Shown: positions 9,150 through 17,097 of the stretch, in pieces
Layout: each line of letters starts with the position of its first letter
How positions within the stretch are numbered: position 1 is the first letter of the stretch
Assembly (NCBI GenBank): GCA_018336015.1
Contig: JAGXQZ010000029.1
Location: forward strand, 37,433-101,432
Length of the DNA: 64,000 nucleotides
Reading direction: 5' to 3'
Source: Algoriphagus sp.
GTDB lineage: Bacteria > Bacteroidota > Bacteroidia > Cytophagales > Cyclobacteriaceae
Notes under the pieces: model-generated
Told to the model about the DNA's origin: nothing
The model's database searches: none
The model's input: the letters and a program-made list of their open reading frames with translations, nothing else
Translations under genes and position numbers: made by a program

Positions 9150-10430
9150 ATGAAAAAATTTATACTCTCAACCCTTATGGCTGGCACATTGGCACTAGTT
9201 TCCAATGCCCAGGAATTCAACAAATGGTCAATCGAAGCCACCGCTGGATTCAACAAACCGATGGCTCCATTGACTGGAGGTTACCTTTCTCCAACACTAA
9301 ACATTGGACACGTTGACTTTGGAGTCAGATACATGTTTAATGAAAAGTTTGGAGCGAAACTGGATTATGGTTTCGGATCCTTCAAAGAAGTAGAAGGTAA
9401 TAGCCCAAGTTTCGACACCAAGTACAATAGATTAAACCTTCAAGGTGTCGCCAACATTGGCAGAATTATGAATTTTGAGTCATTCTCAAGAAAATTCAAT
9501 TTGTTGATGCACGGTGGAGCAGGAATAGGCCTTGTAAATCCTGAAGAAAACAGATTCAATGATTTCGATGATAAGGTTTATACTTTAATCTTCGGCATCA
9601 CACCACAGATTAAACTAAGTGAAAAAGTTGCATTGGTTGGTGATATTTCTACCATCTTAAACGGAAGACAAACCGTTACTTTCGACGGCGCAACAGCGAT
9701 AAGACCTGACATTTCAAATGGATTCTATGGTGCTAACGGTACTTGGTGGACAGGTACATTGGGGTTGAACATTTATCTAGGAAAACAAGCTCAGCATGCT
9801 GATTGGTATATTGCTGCAGATAAATACGCTACCAAAGAAGAATTGGCAAGCCAAATTAATGGCATAAAGGACATGCTTAAGGATTCTGACGGTGACGGTG
9901 TTCCTGATTACCTTGACAAAGAACCAAATACCCCAGCAGGAGCAAGAGTAAGTTCTTCTGGTACAACACTTGACTCAGATGGTGATGGCACCCCAGACCA
10001 TACTGATAAATGTCCATTCCAACCTGGACCTGCATCTTCAAATGGTTGTCCTCCAGCAGAAGTTGAAAGGCAAGAAGTGGATTATTTAAAGAAAGCAATC
10101 AACGATGGTTACGTGAACGTTTATTATGCTTTTGATAGTGACAAACCACTCGGATACTCTGTAAGTGCCGCCAACTACGTTTCAAATTTCTTGAAAAGAA
10201 ATCCTGGAGTAAAAGTTGAAATTAAAGGTTATGCGGACGAATTAGGCCCTGAAGATTATAACATTAAATTATCTGAAAGAAGAGCAAAAGCTGTTTACGA
10301 CTTATTGGTTGCATCTGGAATTGATTCTTCAAGACTTACCTTCAAAGGGTATGGCGAAGACACTTCAGTTGATAAATCTTCAGCTGATGCAAGACAAATG
10401 GCAAGAAGGGCAAGTTTCGAAGTGAAATAA
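9150..10430 (+). CDS. OmpA family outer membrane protein (paralogue 1)
   Basis: This 426-residue protein has a signal peptide (1-20), an N-terminal region of alternating beta-strands expected to form a barrel (about 22-215), two calcium-binding thrombospondin type 3 repeats (DSDGDGVPDYLD and DSDGDGTPDHTD), and a C-terminal OmpA domain (about 310-426). The peptidoglycan-binding Asp and Arg lie in GYADELGPEDYN and LSERRAKAV. Such proteins tie the outer membrane to the cell wall. A close paralogue follows directly, and a strong hairpin ends the transcript. Confidence 0.9.
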   Translation: MKKFILSTLMAGTLALVSNAQEFNKWSIEATAGFNKPMAPLTGGYLSPTLNIGHVDFGVRYMFNEKFGAKLDYGFGSFKEVEGNSPSFDTKYNRLNLQGVANIGRIMNFESFSRKFNLLMHGGAGIGLVNPEENRFNDFDDKVYTLIFGITPQIKLSEKVALVGDISTILNGRQTVTFDGATAIRPDISNGFYGANGTWWTGTLGLNIYLGKQAQHADWYIAADKYATKEELASQINGIKDMLKDSDGDGVPDYLDKEPNTPAGARVSSSGTTLDSDGDGTPDHTDKCPFQPGPASSNGCPPAEVERQEVDYLKKAINDGYVNVYYAFDSDKPLGYSVSAANYVSNFLKRNPGVKVEIKGYADELGPEDYNIKLSERRAKAVYDLLVASGIDSSRLTFKGYGEDTSVDKSSADARQMARRASFEVK

Positions 10431-10451
10431 TCTTCTCTTCAAAGTTTATCG

Positions 10452-10480
10452 AAGCCCATCCAAATAGGATGGGCTTTTTT
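10452..10480 (+). terminator. Intrinsic terminator
   Basis: A 10-bp perfect stem (AAGCCCATCC with GGATGGGCTT, loop AAATA) runs into a T tract, 22 bp after the first OmpA gene. Confidence 0.9.
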
Positions 10481-10506
10481 GTGCTACACCAAATTGATTC
10501 TTTACC

Positions 10507-10537
10507 TTTGGGATATCATTTAACTCAAATACTTTCG
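10507..10537 (+). promoter_or_regulatory. Promoter of the second OmpA-like gene
   Basis: TTTG (10507-10510), a 19-bp spacer and TACTTTCG (10530-10537, one mismatch to TAnnTTTG). The start codon follows after only 6 bp, so the mRNA may be nearly leaderless. Confidence 0.55.
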
Positions 10538-10543
10538 ACTACC

Positions 10544-11833
10544 ATGAAAAAGTACTTCTCACTTATTCTATTCTTTGCAGTAATAACCCCAATACTTGCC
10601 CAGAATGAATTCAACAAATGGTCTGTTGAAGTCGCAGGAGGATTCAATAAACCAATGGGGCCTCTTACCCCTGGTTATTTTTCACCAACATTGAATATTG
10701 GTCATGCTGAATTTGGTGTCAGAAAAATGTTTAATGAGAAATATGGACTGAGTGTAGGTCTTGGGATTGGTCAATTTAATGAAGCTAAAGGAACGAAAGA
10801 GTTTTCAACCAACTACCAAAACTTTACAGTAAATGGCGTAATCAACTGGGGTAGGGTTATGAATTTTGAATCATTTGCCAAAAAATTCACCATTCTTTCT
10901 GAAACTGGTTTTGGATTTGGAAGTTTGAAGCAAGAATCCAGATTGATAAATGATTTTGATCCTGACTATGTGTATAGTTTTACAGGAAAGTTAAGAGCCT
11001 TGTATCATTTAAGTGACAAGATTAGTCTAAGTGGAAGTATTTCTACTACGGTAAATGGTCGTCAACGATTAACATTCGACGGAAATGAATTTAATCAAAA
11101 TGGCCGACCTTTTGACCCCGAAATTCCATTTATACATGCTACGGGAACCTGGTGGACTGGTACTATAGGCTTGAATTTCTACCTGGGAAAAGCCCAGCAG
11201 CACGCTGACTGGTACATTGCATCCGATAAATATGCAACCAAGCTGGAGTTGGAAGAAGCTGTAACTGGAGTTAAAGAAATGCTCAAAGATTCCGACGGTG
11301 ACGGGGTAGCTGATTATTTGGATAAAGAGCCTAATACACCTGCTGGATCTAGAGTAAATTCACAAGGTGTTACACAAGATTCTGACCAAGACGGCACTCC
11401 TGACCATTTGGATAAATGTCCTTTCGTGCCAGGTCCAACTTCTACAGCAGGTTGTCCAGTAGTACAGGAGATTTCGGAGGTGGATTATCTTAAAAAAGCA
11501 ATTAATGATGGATATGTGAATGTGTTTTATTCATTTGACAGCCATACCCCACTTCCTTATTCTATTAGTGCTGCTAACTACATTTCCAATTTTCTAAAAA
11601 GAAATCCGGGATCAAAGGTGGAAATCAAAGGCTATGCAGATGAATTAGGCCCAGAAGACTATAATATCAAACTTTCAGAAAAAAGGGCTAAGGCTGTCTA
11701 CAACTTATTGATTGAATCAGGTATTGATGCTTCTAGGCTTACTTTCAAAGGTTATGGGGAAGATACATCTGTAGATAAATCATCTCAAGATGCTCGGCAA
11801 CTAGCACGAAGGGCAAGCTTTGAAATCAAATAA
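10544..11833 (+). CDS. OmpA family outer membrane protein (paralogue 2)
   Basis: This 429-residue paralogue of the preceding gene has the same order of parts: signal peptide (1-19), beta-barrel region, two type 3 repeats (DSDGDGVADYLD and DSDQDGTPDHLD) and a C-terminal OmpA domain with GYADELGPEDYN. The C-terminal domains of the two are nearly identical, while the barrels differ more, which points to an older duplication with conservation of the cell-wall anchor. The start is the ATG at 10544. It has its own promoter and terminator, so the pair can be regulated separately. Confidence 0.9.
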   Translation: MKKYFSLILFFAVITPILAQNEFNKWSVEVAGGFNKPMGPLTPGYFSPTLNIGHAEFGVRKMFNEKYGLSVGLGIGQFNEAKGTKEFSTNYQNFTVNGVINWGRVMNFESFAKKFTILSETGFGFGSLKQESRLINDFDPDYVYSFTGKLRALYHLSDKISLSGSISTTVNGRQRLTFDGNEFNQNGRPFDPEIPFIHATGTWWTGTIGLNFYLGKAQQHADWYIASDKYATKLELEEAVTGVKEMLKDSDGDGVADYLDKEPNTPAGSRVNSQGVTQDSDQDGTPDHLDKCPFVPGPTSTAGCPVVQEISEVDYLKKAINDGYVNVFYSFDSHTPLPYSISAANYISNFLKRNPGSKVEIKGYADELGPEDYNIKLSEKRAKAVYNLLIESGIDASRLTFKGYGEDTSVDKSSQDARQLARRASFEIK

Positions 11834-11842
11834 TGAATTTTG

Positions 11843-11866
11843 AAAACCCGGCTTTGCCGGGTTTTT
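11843..11866 (+). terminator. Intrinsic terminator
   Basis: A 10-bp stem (AAAACCCGGC with GCCGGGTTTT, loop TTT) followed by T residues, directly after the second OmpA gene. Confidence 0.9.
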
Positions 11867-11882
11867 CTTTTAATTTTAAGAT

Positions 11883-12524
11883 ATGTACATCCTTTCGAAA
11901 CAGCCAAGCATTGCTAATCAGTTTATTGCTGAATTGCGAAGTATCCAAATCCAAAAGGATCGAATGAGGTTTAGAAAAAACCTTGAGCGCCTTGGAGAAA
12001 TCCTCGCTTATGAGATTTCAAAATCAATGGAATACGATATCATCGAACTTGAAACTCCTTTAGCAATTACCAAGGTGGAAGTACCTAAACAACAACCCGT
12101 AATTATTTCAGTACTTAGGGCTTCATTACCCTTTTACCAAGGCTTTTTAAACTTTTTTGATAAGGCTGAAAGTGGGTTTATTGGGGCTTATAGAGAAGAA
12201 AAAGGAGACGAAATTTCAATTAATCTTGGTTATCATGCCAGTCCTGACCTCACAGGCAAGGAAATAATTATTGCGGATCCCATGTTAGCTACAGGTAAAT
12301 CAATTATCAAGTCTATCGATACTCTTTTAAATCACGGCCTACCCAAATTCATCCATATCGCTTCTGCGTTTGGTGCGCCAGAGGGTGTTGAATACATAAC
12401 AAATACTCTAAAAACACCACATAAGATCTGGTTAGGAGCCCTTGATGAAAGACTAAATTCTCAATCATACATACTACCCGGCCTAGGAGATGCAGGTGAT
12501 CTAGCCTTTGGAGAAAAATTATAA
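11883..12524 (+). CDS. upp: Uracil phosphoribosyltransferase
   Basis: This enzyme makes UMP from uracil and PRPP in pyrimidine salvage. The PRPP loop IIIADPMLATGKS is at about residues 125-137, the VLRASLPF segment matches the family, and the C-terminal uracil-binding region reads LPGLGDAGDLAFG. The length of 213 residues is normal. The sequence is somewhat divergent from the Escherichia coli enzyme (ASAFGAPEGVE replaces the usual LVAAPEGI segment) but the active-site motifs are intact. A CaCA antiporter gene starts 5 bp downstream. Confidence 0.9.
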   Translation: MYILSKQPSIANQFIAELRSIQIQKDRMRFRKNLERLGEILAYEISKSMEYDIIELETPLAITKVEVPKQQPVIISVLRASLPFYQGFLNFFDKAESGFIGAYREEKGDEISINLGYHASPDLTGKEIIIADPMLATGKSIIKSIDTLLNHGLPKFIHIASAFGAPEGVEYITNTLKTPHKIWLGALDERLNSQSYILPGLGDAGDLAFGEKL

Positions 12525-12529
12525 ACTCC

Positions 12530-13471
12530 ATGTTCCCTTACTTCTTATTGGCCCTTGGCCTGCTTATATTATTGCTCGGTGGAAAATTACTTGTTGATGG
12601 AGCATCTTCAATTGCCTTAAAACTTGGCCTAAGCTCTGGCTTGATTGGACTCACGGTAGTCGCATTTGGAACATCTGCACCGGAATTACTTGTAAGTATT
12701 AACGCAGCGATTAAAGGCAACAGTGATATTTCCATTGGAAATGTAGTAGGTTCAAATATTGCAAACATTGCTCTCGTATTGGGTTTAAGCGGATTATTTT
12801 ACCCCATTGCAATAAGTAAAACTCATTTGAGGTTTGATTACCTCTTAATGTTAATTGTAACCTTCCTCTTTTTTTTCATTAGTACAGATCAAATTATCAC
12901 ATTTTGGGAGGGGGTGATTTTAATTTGCGGATTTATCCTTCTAAATGTTTATCTGTTCAGAAATCTAGGGAAAAGTCCACAACCAGAAAATGAACTGATC
13001 GAAGAAAATCTGGAAGAAATCAAAAAGTACAATTTACCAATATCCATACTACTTTTTCTTTTTGGAATAATTGGTCTCTATTTTGGGTCTGAGATGCTCG
13101 TAAATAATGCAGTTTTAATTTCAAAGCAATTTGGAGTGTCGGAACGAATAATTGGGATAACGATTATTGCAATTGGAACCAGTTTGCCTGAACTGATCAC
13201 TTCAATTATTGCCGCATTATCAAAAAGAACGGATTTGGCTTTAGGCAATATTCTAGGCAGTAACATCATGAATATACTTTCCATCATTGGGATAACTGCT
13301 TTGATCAAGCCAATTGGGGTATCAGAAGAGTTCATCAAAGCTGATTACCTATGGATGATAGGGATTTCGATTCTTTTATTTCCGCTAATGAGAACGAAAA
13401 TGAGGGTTTCAAAGCTTGAAGGGACGGTTCTTCTATTTTCCTATTTCATTTATTTATATTTTCTGATATGA
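12530..13471 (+). CDS. Calcium/sodium antiporter (CaCA family, YrbG-like)
   Basis: This 313-residue inner membrane protein has about ten hydrophobic segments and the two inverted alpha repeats of the family: GTSAPELLVS with GNVVGSNIANI, and GTSLPELITS with GNILGSNIMNI. These repeats form the cation-binding site and exchange Na+ or H+ for Ca2+. The start lies 5 bp after upp, and the end overlaps the next membrane gene by 4 bp (ATGA), so the three are probably co-transcribed. Confidence 0.9.
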   Translation: MFPYFLLALGLLILLLGGKLLVDGASSIALKLGLSSGLIGLTVVAFGTSAPELLVSINAAIKGNSDISIGNVVGSNIANIALVLGLSGLFYPIAISKTHLRFDYLLMLIVTFLFFFISTDQIITFWEGVILICGFILLNVYLFRNLGKSPQPENELIEENLEEIKKYNLPISILLFLFGIIGLYFGSEMLVNNAVLISKQFGVSERIIGITIIAIGTSLPELITSIIAALSKRTDLALGNILGSNIMNILSIIGITALIKPIGVSEEFIKADYLWMIGISILLFPLMRTKMRVSKLEGTVLLFSYFIYLYFLI

Positions 13472-13926
13472 CTGATTCCTTTATCACCTTTTTTGGAATC
13501 TACATTTTAACCCTTTTCAAATTTATTGCGGGGCCAGTTTTAGGTTTTGCAGCAGGATATACCCCATTAGAAATCATTATTGTCACAGTTCTAGGAATGA
13601 TGTCCAGTGTCACGGTATTTACTTTTCTAGGAACAAAACTTAAAAAAATCTACCAATCAAAATTTGGTAAGTCTGGCAAAATATTTTCAAAAAAAAACCG
13701 CAAAATCGTATCTATATGGAGTAAGTATGGTGAATTGGGAATTGCTTTCCTCACACCAATCCTACTTACTCCAATCGGAGGCACATTAATCTTAGTTTCC
13801 TTTGGGACGAAGAAGCGAAAAATATTCTCTTACATGTTAATAAGTGGCATTGTCTGGGCAGTGTTTTTTAGTTTTTCAATAGACTGGATTCTATCCTTTC
13901 CTTTCATAAAGGACTTACTCGGGTAA
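13468..13926 (+). CDS. Small integral membrane protein, function unknown
   Basis: This 152-residue protein has four hydrophobic segments (about 7-30, 33-55, 90-112 and 120-145) with a basic cytoplasmic loop (KLKKIYQSKFGKSGK). The segment GIAFLTPILLTPIGGTL resembles the re-entrant motif of DedA/SNARE-associated or small multidrug-export proteins, but the match is too weak for a name. It overlaps the CaCA antiporter gene by 4 bp and may act with it. Its end overlaps the convergent sdaAA gene by 12 bp. Confidence 0.7.
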   Translation: MTDSFITFFGIYILTLFKFIAGPVLGFAAGYTPLEIIIVTVLGMMSSVTVFTFLGTKLKKIYQSKFGKSGKIFSKKNRKIVSIWSKYGELGIAFLTPILLTPIGGTLILVSFGTKKRKIFSYMLISGIVWAVFFSFSIDWILSFPFIKDLLG

Positions 13927-14823
13927 TTTTTCGTCTGGTAAAATTTCGATATCCTGAATCAAAACGCGGTTTGAAATCTCTTGCCCCGTGATAGTTGCGG
14001 CTAGTCCCCCCATTGCAGTTTCCTTATATCGACTTTCCATTGATGCTCCAATTTCTCCCATGGCCTCGATACACTCATCTACAGGTATTACAGCACTCAC
14101 ATTGGAAAGTGCAATCTGTGCAGAGCTAAAAGCTATGGCAGCTGCACTTGCATTTCTTACCACACAAGGGACTTCTACCAAGCCAGCCACAGGATCACAA
14201 ACCAATCCCAGCATGCATTGAATAGTAATTGCTACTGCATTAAACACTTGATCCACATTTCCTCCAAGTGCATATACTATTGCACCGGAAGCCATCGCAG
14301 CAGCTGAACCTGTCTCTGCCTGACATCCTCCTACCGCACCAGCCAAACTTGCCTTTTCTTCAATAATCAACGCAATTCCAGCTCCTACCAGAAGTCCTTC
14401 CAAAATGACTGAATCCTCCAAGTGATGAATTTCTTGAAGTGTCACCATGGTACCAGGGAGGATACCAGAGGCCCCAGCAGTAGGTGCTGCCACCACTCTT
14501 CCCATACAAGAATTCACCTCTTTTGCTGCTAAAGCCCTCGAAATCAATTTTTGAAATTCTGGAGAAAGGACTGTAAGAGGGTTATTGTAAACCTTTTTTG
14601 CTCCATTATTTATCATTCCAGACCTAGAAGTCATATCTTCTTCTAAACCCGCCTTCACGGCATCCTTCATCACCTGATATGCATGACCAAGTCCATCCCA
14701 AATTCTTTCCTCTGAGGAATTTTTTTGCTCTACTTCATACTCAATGACTGACTGAACCAAGGATTTTTTATGCACTTCACAGTATTTTTTCCATCCAGCG
14801 AAGCTTTCAAAAAGGTAACACAT
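13915..14823 (-). CDS. sdaAA: L-serine dehydratase, iron-sulfur alpha chain
   Basis: This enzyme deaminates L-serine to pyruvate and ammonia with a [4Fe-4S] cluster. Cluster cysteines are visible in CMGRVVAAPTAG, GGCQAETG and CDPVAGLVEVPC, and the family signature AGASGILPG is intact. At 302 residues it is the alpha chain alone. No beta chain is seen in this window, so either it is encoded elsewhere or this is a stand-alone type. The start is the ATG at 14823. Confidence 0.88.
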   Translation of the reverse strand: MCYLFESFAGWKKYCEVHKKSLVQSVIEYEVEQKNSSEERIWDGLGHAYQVMKDAVKAGLEEDMTSRSGMINNGAKKVYNNPLTVLSPEFQKLISRALAAKEVNSCMGRVVAAPTAGASGILPGTMVTLQEIHHLEDSVILEGLLVGAGIALIIEEKASLAGAVGGCQAETGSAAAMASGAIVYALGGNVDQVFNAVAITIQCMLGLVCDPVAGLVEVPCVVRNASAAAIAFSSAQIALSNVSAVIPVDECIEAMGEIGASMESRYKETAMGGLAATITGQEISNRVLIQDIEILPDEKLPE

Positions 14824-14879
14824 GTCTATTTGGGTTTATACAGTTTAACTCTTTACTCTTTTCCCTCACATGAGAAGGC

Positions 14880-15284
14880 TCAAAAATCAAAGTTGACAGT
14901 CTGTGTGATAGCCGGATCCAAACTTAGTGCTACAGGACAAGTTCGGGCTGCGTTTTTAATTTTTTGAAGAAAAGCCGTGTCCTGAGCTGGATTTGTCCAC
15001 GTAAAATTCACCACTACTTCCTGGATCTTGCGAGGACTGGATTGCATAATTTTAGTTATTTCCCAAGAAAGCCCGTCCAAAGACACTCCTTCCCGGTCAG
15101 CAATAATCCCCATGATCGTCACCATACATGACCCGAGAGCTGCACAAACCAAATCTGTTGGAGAAAAGGCTTCCCCTTTTCCGTTATTATCAACCGGTGC
15201 ATCAGTTATGATCAAATTACCAGACTGAATATGCATGGCTTCTGTTCTTAAATTGCCTAAATACGAACTTTTTATAGTGGGCAT
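14880..15284 (-). CDS. OsmC/Ohr family protein
   Basis: This 134-residue protein has the OsmC fold, with the two reactive cysteines in LGSCMVT (about residue 53) and ARTCPVAL (about 116). Proteins of this family reduce organic hydroperoxides through the cysteine pair. The spacing and the motif AFSPTDLVCAALGSC fit the YhfA/OsmC-like subgroup rather than Ohr proper. It is divergent from the secreted-protein gene at 15356, and the two promoters overlap. Confidence 0.85.
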   Translation of the reverse strand: MPTIKSSYLGNLRTEAMHIQSGNLIITDAPVDNNGKGEAFSPTDLVCAALGSCMVTIMGIIADREGVSLDGLSWEITKIMQSSPRKIQEVVVNFTWTNPAQDTAFLQKIKNAARTCPVALSLDPAITQTVNFDF

Positions 15285-15315
15285 AAACTCTTACTTTTAA
15301 AATGCAGTTAAATAC

Positions 15316-15345
15316 TTTGTAATCAAAAATAGGGCAATATTTTCG
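15316..15345 (+). promoter_or_regulatory. Promoter of the secreted protein at 15356
   Basis: TTTG (15316-15319), an 18-bp spacer and TATTTTCG (15338-15345, one mismatch). The ATG follows after 10 bp, so the leader would be very short. Confidence 0.5.
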
Positions 15346-15350
15346 ACCAA
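15324..15350 (-). promoter_or_regulatory. Promoter of the OsmC-like gene
   Basis: Read on the minus strand, TTG (15348-15350), a 16-bp spacer and TATTTTTG (15331-15324) match the consensus with a slightly short spacer. The predicted leader is about 34 nt. It overlaps the plus-strand promoter 15316-15345. Confidence 0.5.
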
Positions 15351-15355
15351 TTCGA

Positions 15356-16084
15356 ATGAGCAAGCTGAATTTCACCTTTCTGTTTCTTTTATTTTTCACA
15401 TGCCATGCTGCATTTTCTCAGCGGGATGACATTGGGAATTATGAATATGACAAAGAGTACTTGTTTGGTTTAAACAAGAATACTAATGGAGGCCTGATTG
15501 GAGGCATTGCCTTCAAATTAGGTACTCGAATTGACGACTCTCAATTTTCTTTTTGGGGAATAGAACTTTCCAATGTGAAAAATCAAAAAGAAGCACGATA
15601 TAATACGGTCCTTGGTAACAGTTACATTTTTGGAAAGTCAAATTACCTCTATGCCATTCGCCCTCATTATGGCAGAGAAATTATACTGTTTAAAAAAGCA
15701 CCAAATCAAGGAGTGCAAGTTTCAGCCTTAGCCGCTGCAGGGCCTACACTTGGGTTGATTGCTCCCTATTTTATTGAATATGCACTTAACCGTGTAGAAA
15801 CCGTGGTTGAACAATATGATCCTGAAAAACATCAAAGCAGATTCAATATACTTGGTACTGGAAGACTTTTTCAAGGAATAGGTCAATCGCAAATGGCCTT
15901 TGGGGCTATGGCTAAAGCTGCACTTCACTTTGAATTTGGGGTATTCAAAAGTAGCGTGACCGGATTGGAACTTGGCTACATGGTGGAAGGTTACAACAAG
16001 GAAATTCCACTCATTCCAACCACTGAAAATGCCCAATTATTCCAGTCTGCTTATTTCACCTTTTTCTACGGATTTAGAAAATAA
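15356..16084 (+). CDS. Secreted or outer membrane protein of unknown function
   Basis: This 242-residue protein begins with a signal peptide (1-21, ending AAFSQ). The remainder has alternating hydrophobic and aromatic strands (for example FWGIELSNV and YAIRPHYGRE) and ends FFYGFRK, a terminal aromatic pattern seen in outer membrane beta-barrels. I do not recognise a family. It is divergent from the OsmC-like gene and is followed by lipA, which has its own promoter. Confidence 0.65.
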   Translation: MSKLNFTFLFLLFFTCHAAFSQRDDIGNYEYDKEYLFGLNKNTNGGLIGGIAFKLGTRIDDSQFSFWGIELSNVKNQKEARYNTVLGNSYIFGKSNYLYAIRPHYGREIILFKKAPNQGVQVSALAAAGPTLGLIAPYFIEYALNRVETVVEQYDPEKHQSRFNILGTGRLFQGIGQSQMAFGAMAKAALHFEFGVFKSSVTGLELGYMVEGYNKEIPLIPTTENAQLFQSAYFTFFYGFRK

Positions 16085-16089
16085 GCCAA

Positions 16090-16120
16090 TTGGGTTTTGA
16101 ATAGGTCTGGATTACCTTTG
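16090..16120 (+). promoter_or_regulatory. Promoter of lipA
   Basis: TTG (16090-16092), a 20-bp spacer and TACCTTTG (16113-16120, an exact TAnnTTTG match). The predicted start near 16125 makes the ATG at 16144 the likely start codon. Confidence 0.55.
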
Positions 16121-16143
16121 TGCCAAATCTCTATCTCTCTAAG

Positions 16144-17022
16144 ATGATCGAATTACCTGTTATATCCGAGGAAGCCACCAAGCGCAAAAAACCTGATTGG
16201 CTCCGCGTCAAACTTCCCGTAGGGAAAGAATATGCAAAAGTCAGAAAGTTAGTAGACGAGCATAAACTTCATACCATCTGCGAAAGTGGCAATTGCCCGA
16301 ATATGGGCGAATGCTGGGGTGCTGGAACAGCTACTTTTATGATTCTGGGAAATGTCTGTACCCGATCTTGCTCCTTTTGCGCAGTTGCAACAGGACGACC
16401 CAATGAATACGATACTGACGAACCAAGACGCGTGGCTGAAGCTATCAAATTGATGGGGGTCAAACATGCTGTAATCACCTCGGTAAACCGGGATGAACTG
16501 AAAGACCGAGGTGCTGAGATTTGGTATCAGACTGTAGTGCTTACCAAAGAAATGTCACCTTCCACCACCATAGAAACCCTAATCCCTGATGTGAAAAGCA
16601 ACTGGGATGCGCTCTATCGAATGATAGAGGGGGGACAAGAAGTGGTATCTCACAACATGGAAACCGTTGGTAGACTTTACAGAATGGTAAGGCCTCAGGC
16701 TAAGTATGAGCGATCTTTGGAACAAATCAAACTGACCAAAGCATATGGCAAACGCACCAAAACTGGAATTATGCTTGGCCTTGGAGAGTCCAAAGACGAA
16801 GTCTATAAAGCAATGGACGACTTAGCAGCGCATGGCTGTGACATCCTGACATTAGGCCAATACCTCCAACCAACCAAAATGCACATTGAAGTAGCTGAAT
16901 TTATTCATCCGGATCTTTTCGCTCACTACAAAGAAGAAGGACTGAAAAGAGGGCTGAAATATGTGGAATCGGGACCTTTGGTAAGATCATCCTACCATGC
17001 CGAGCGACACGTCCATGTGTGA
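16144..17022 (+). CDS. lipA: Lipoyl synthase
   Basis: This radical SAM enzyme inserts two sulfur atoms into protein-bound octanoyl chains to form lipoate, a cofactor of the glycine cleavage H protein and 2-oxoacid dehydrogenases. The auxiliary cluster cysteines ([12 protein letters not shown]) and the radical SAM cluster CTRSCSFC are intact, and the C-terminal RSSYHA matches the conserved Arg-Ser-Ser motif. The ATG at 16144 gives 292 residues; a GTG at 16120 lies inside the promoter box. gcvP, part of a lipoate-dependent system, is convergent just downstream. Confidence 0.95.
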   Translation: MIELPVISEEATKRKKPDWLRVKLPVGKEYAKVRKLVDEHKLHTICESGNCPNMGECWGAGTATFMILGNVCTRSCSFCAVATGRPNEYDTDEPRRVAEAIKLMGVKHAVITSVNRDELKDRGAEIWYQTVVLTKEMSPSTTIETLIPDVKSNWDALYRMIEGGQEVVSHNMETVGRLYRMVRPQAKYERSLEQIKLTKAYGKRTKTGIMLGLGESKDEVYKAMDDLAAHGCDILTLGQYLQPTKMHIEVAEFIHPDLFAHYKEEGLKRGLKYVESGPLVRSSYHAERHVHV

Positions 17023-17045
17023 TCCAACCCAAAAAGCTATAAACT

Positions 17046-17079
17046 AAAAAAGGGCTTCCATTTCTGGAAGCCCTTTTTT
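17046..17079. terminator. Bidirectional terminator between lipA and gcvP
   Basis: A 15-bp perfect stem with a 4-nt loop, flanked by A6 on one side and T6 on the other. It can stop transcription from both convergent genes. Confidence 0.9.
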
Positions 17080-17097
17080 GATCAAGTTCGAGATGAC

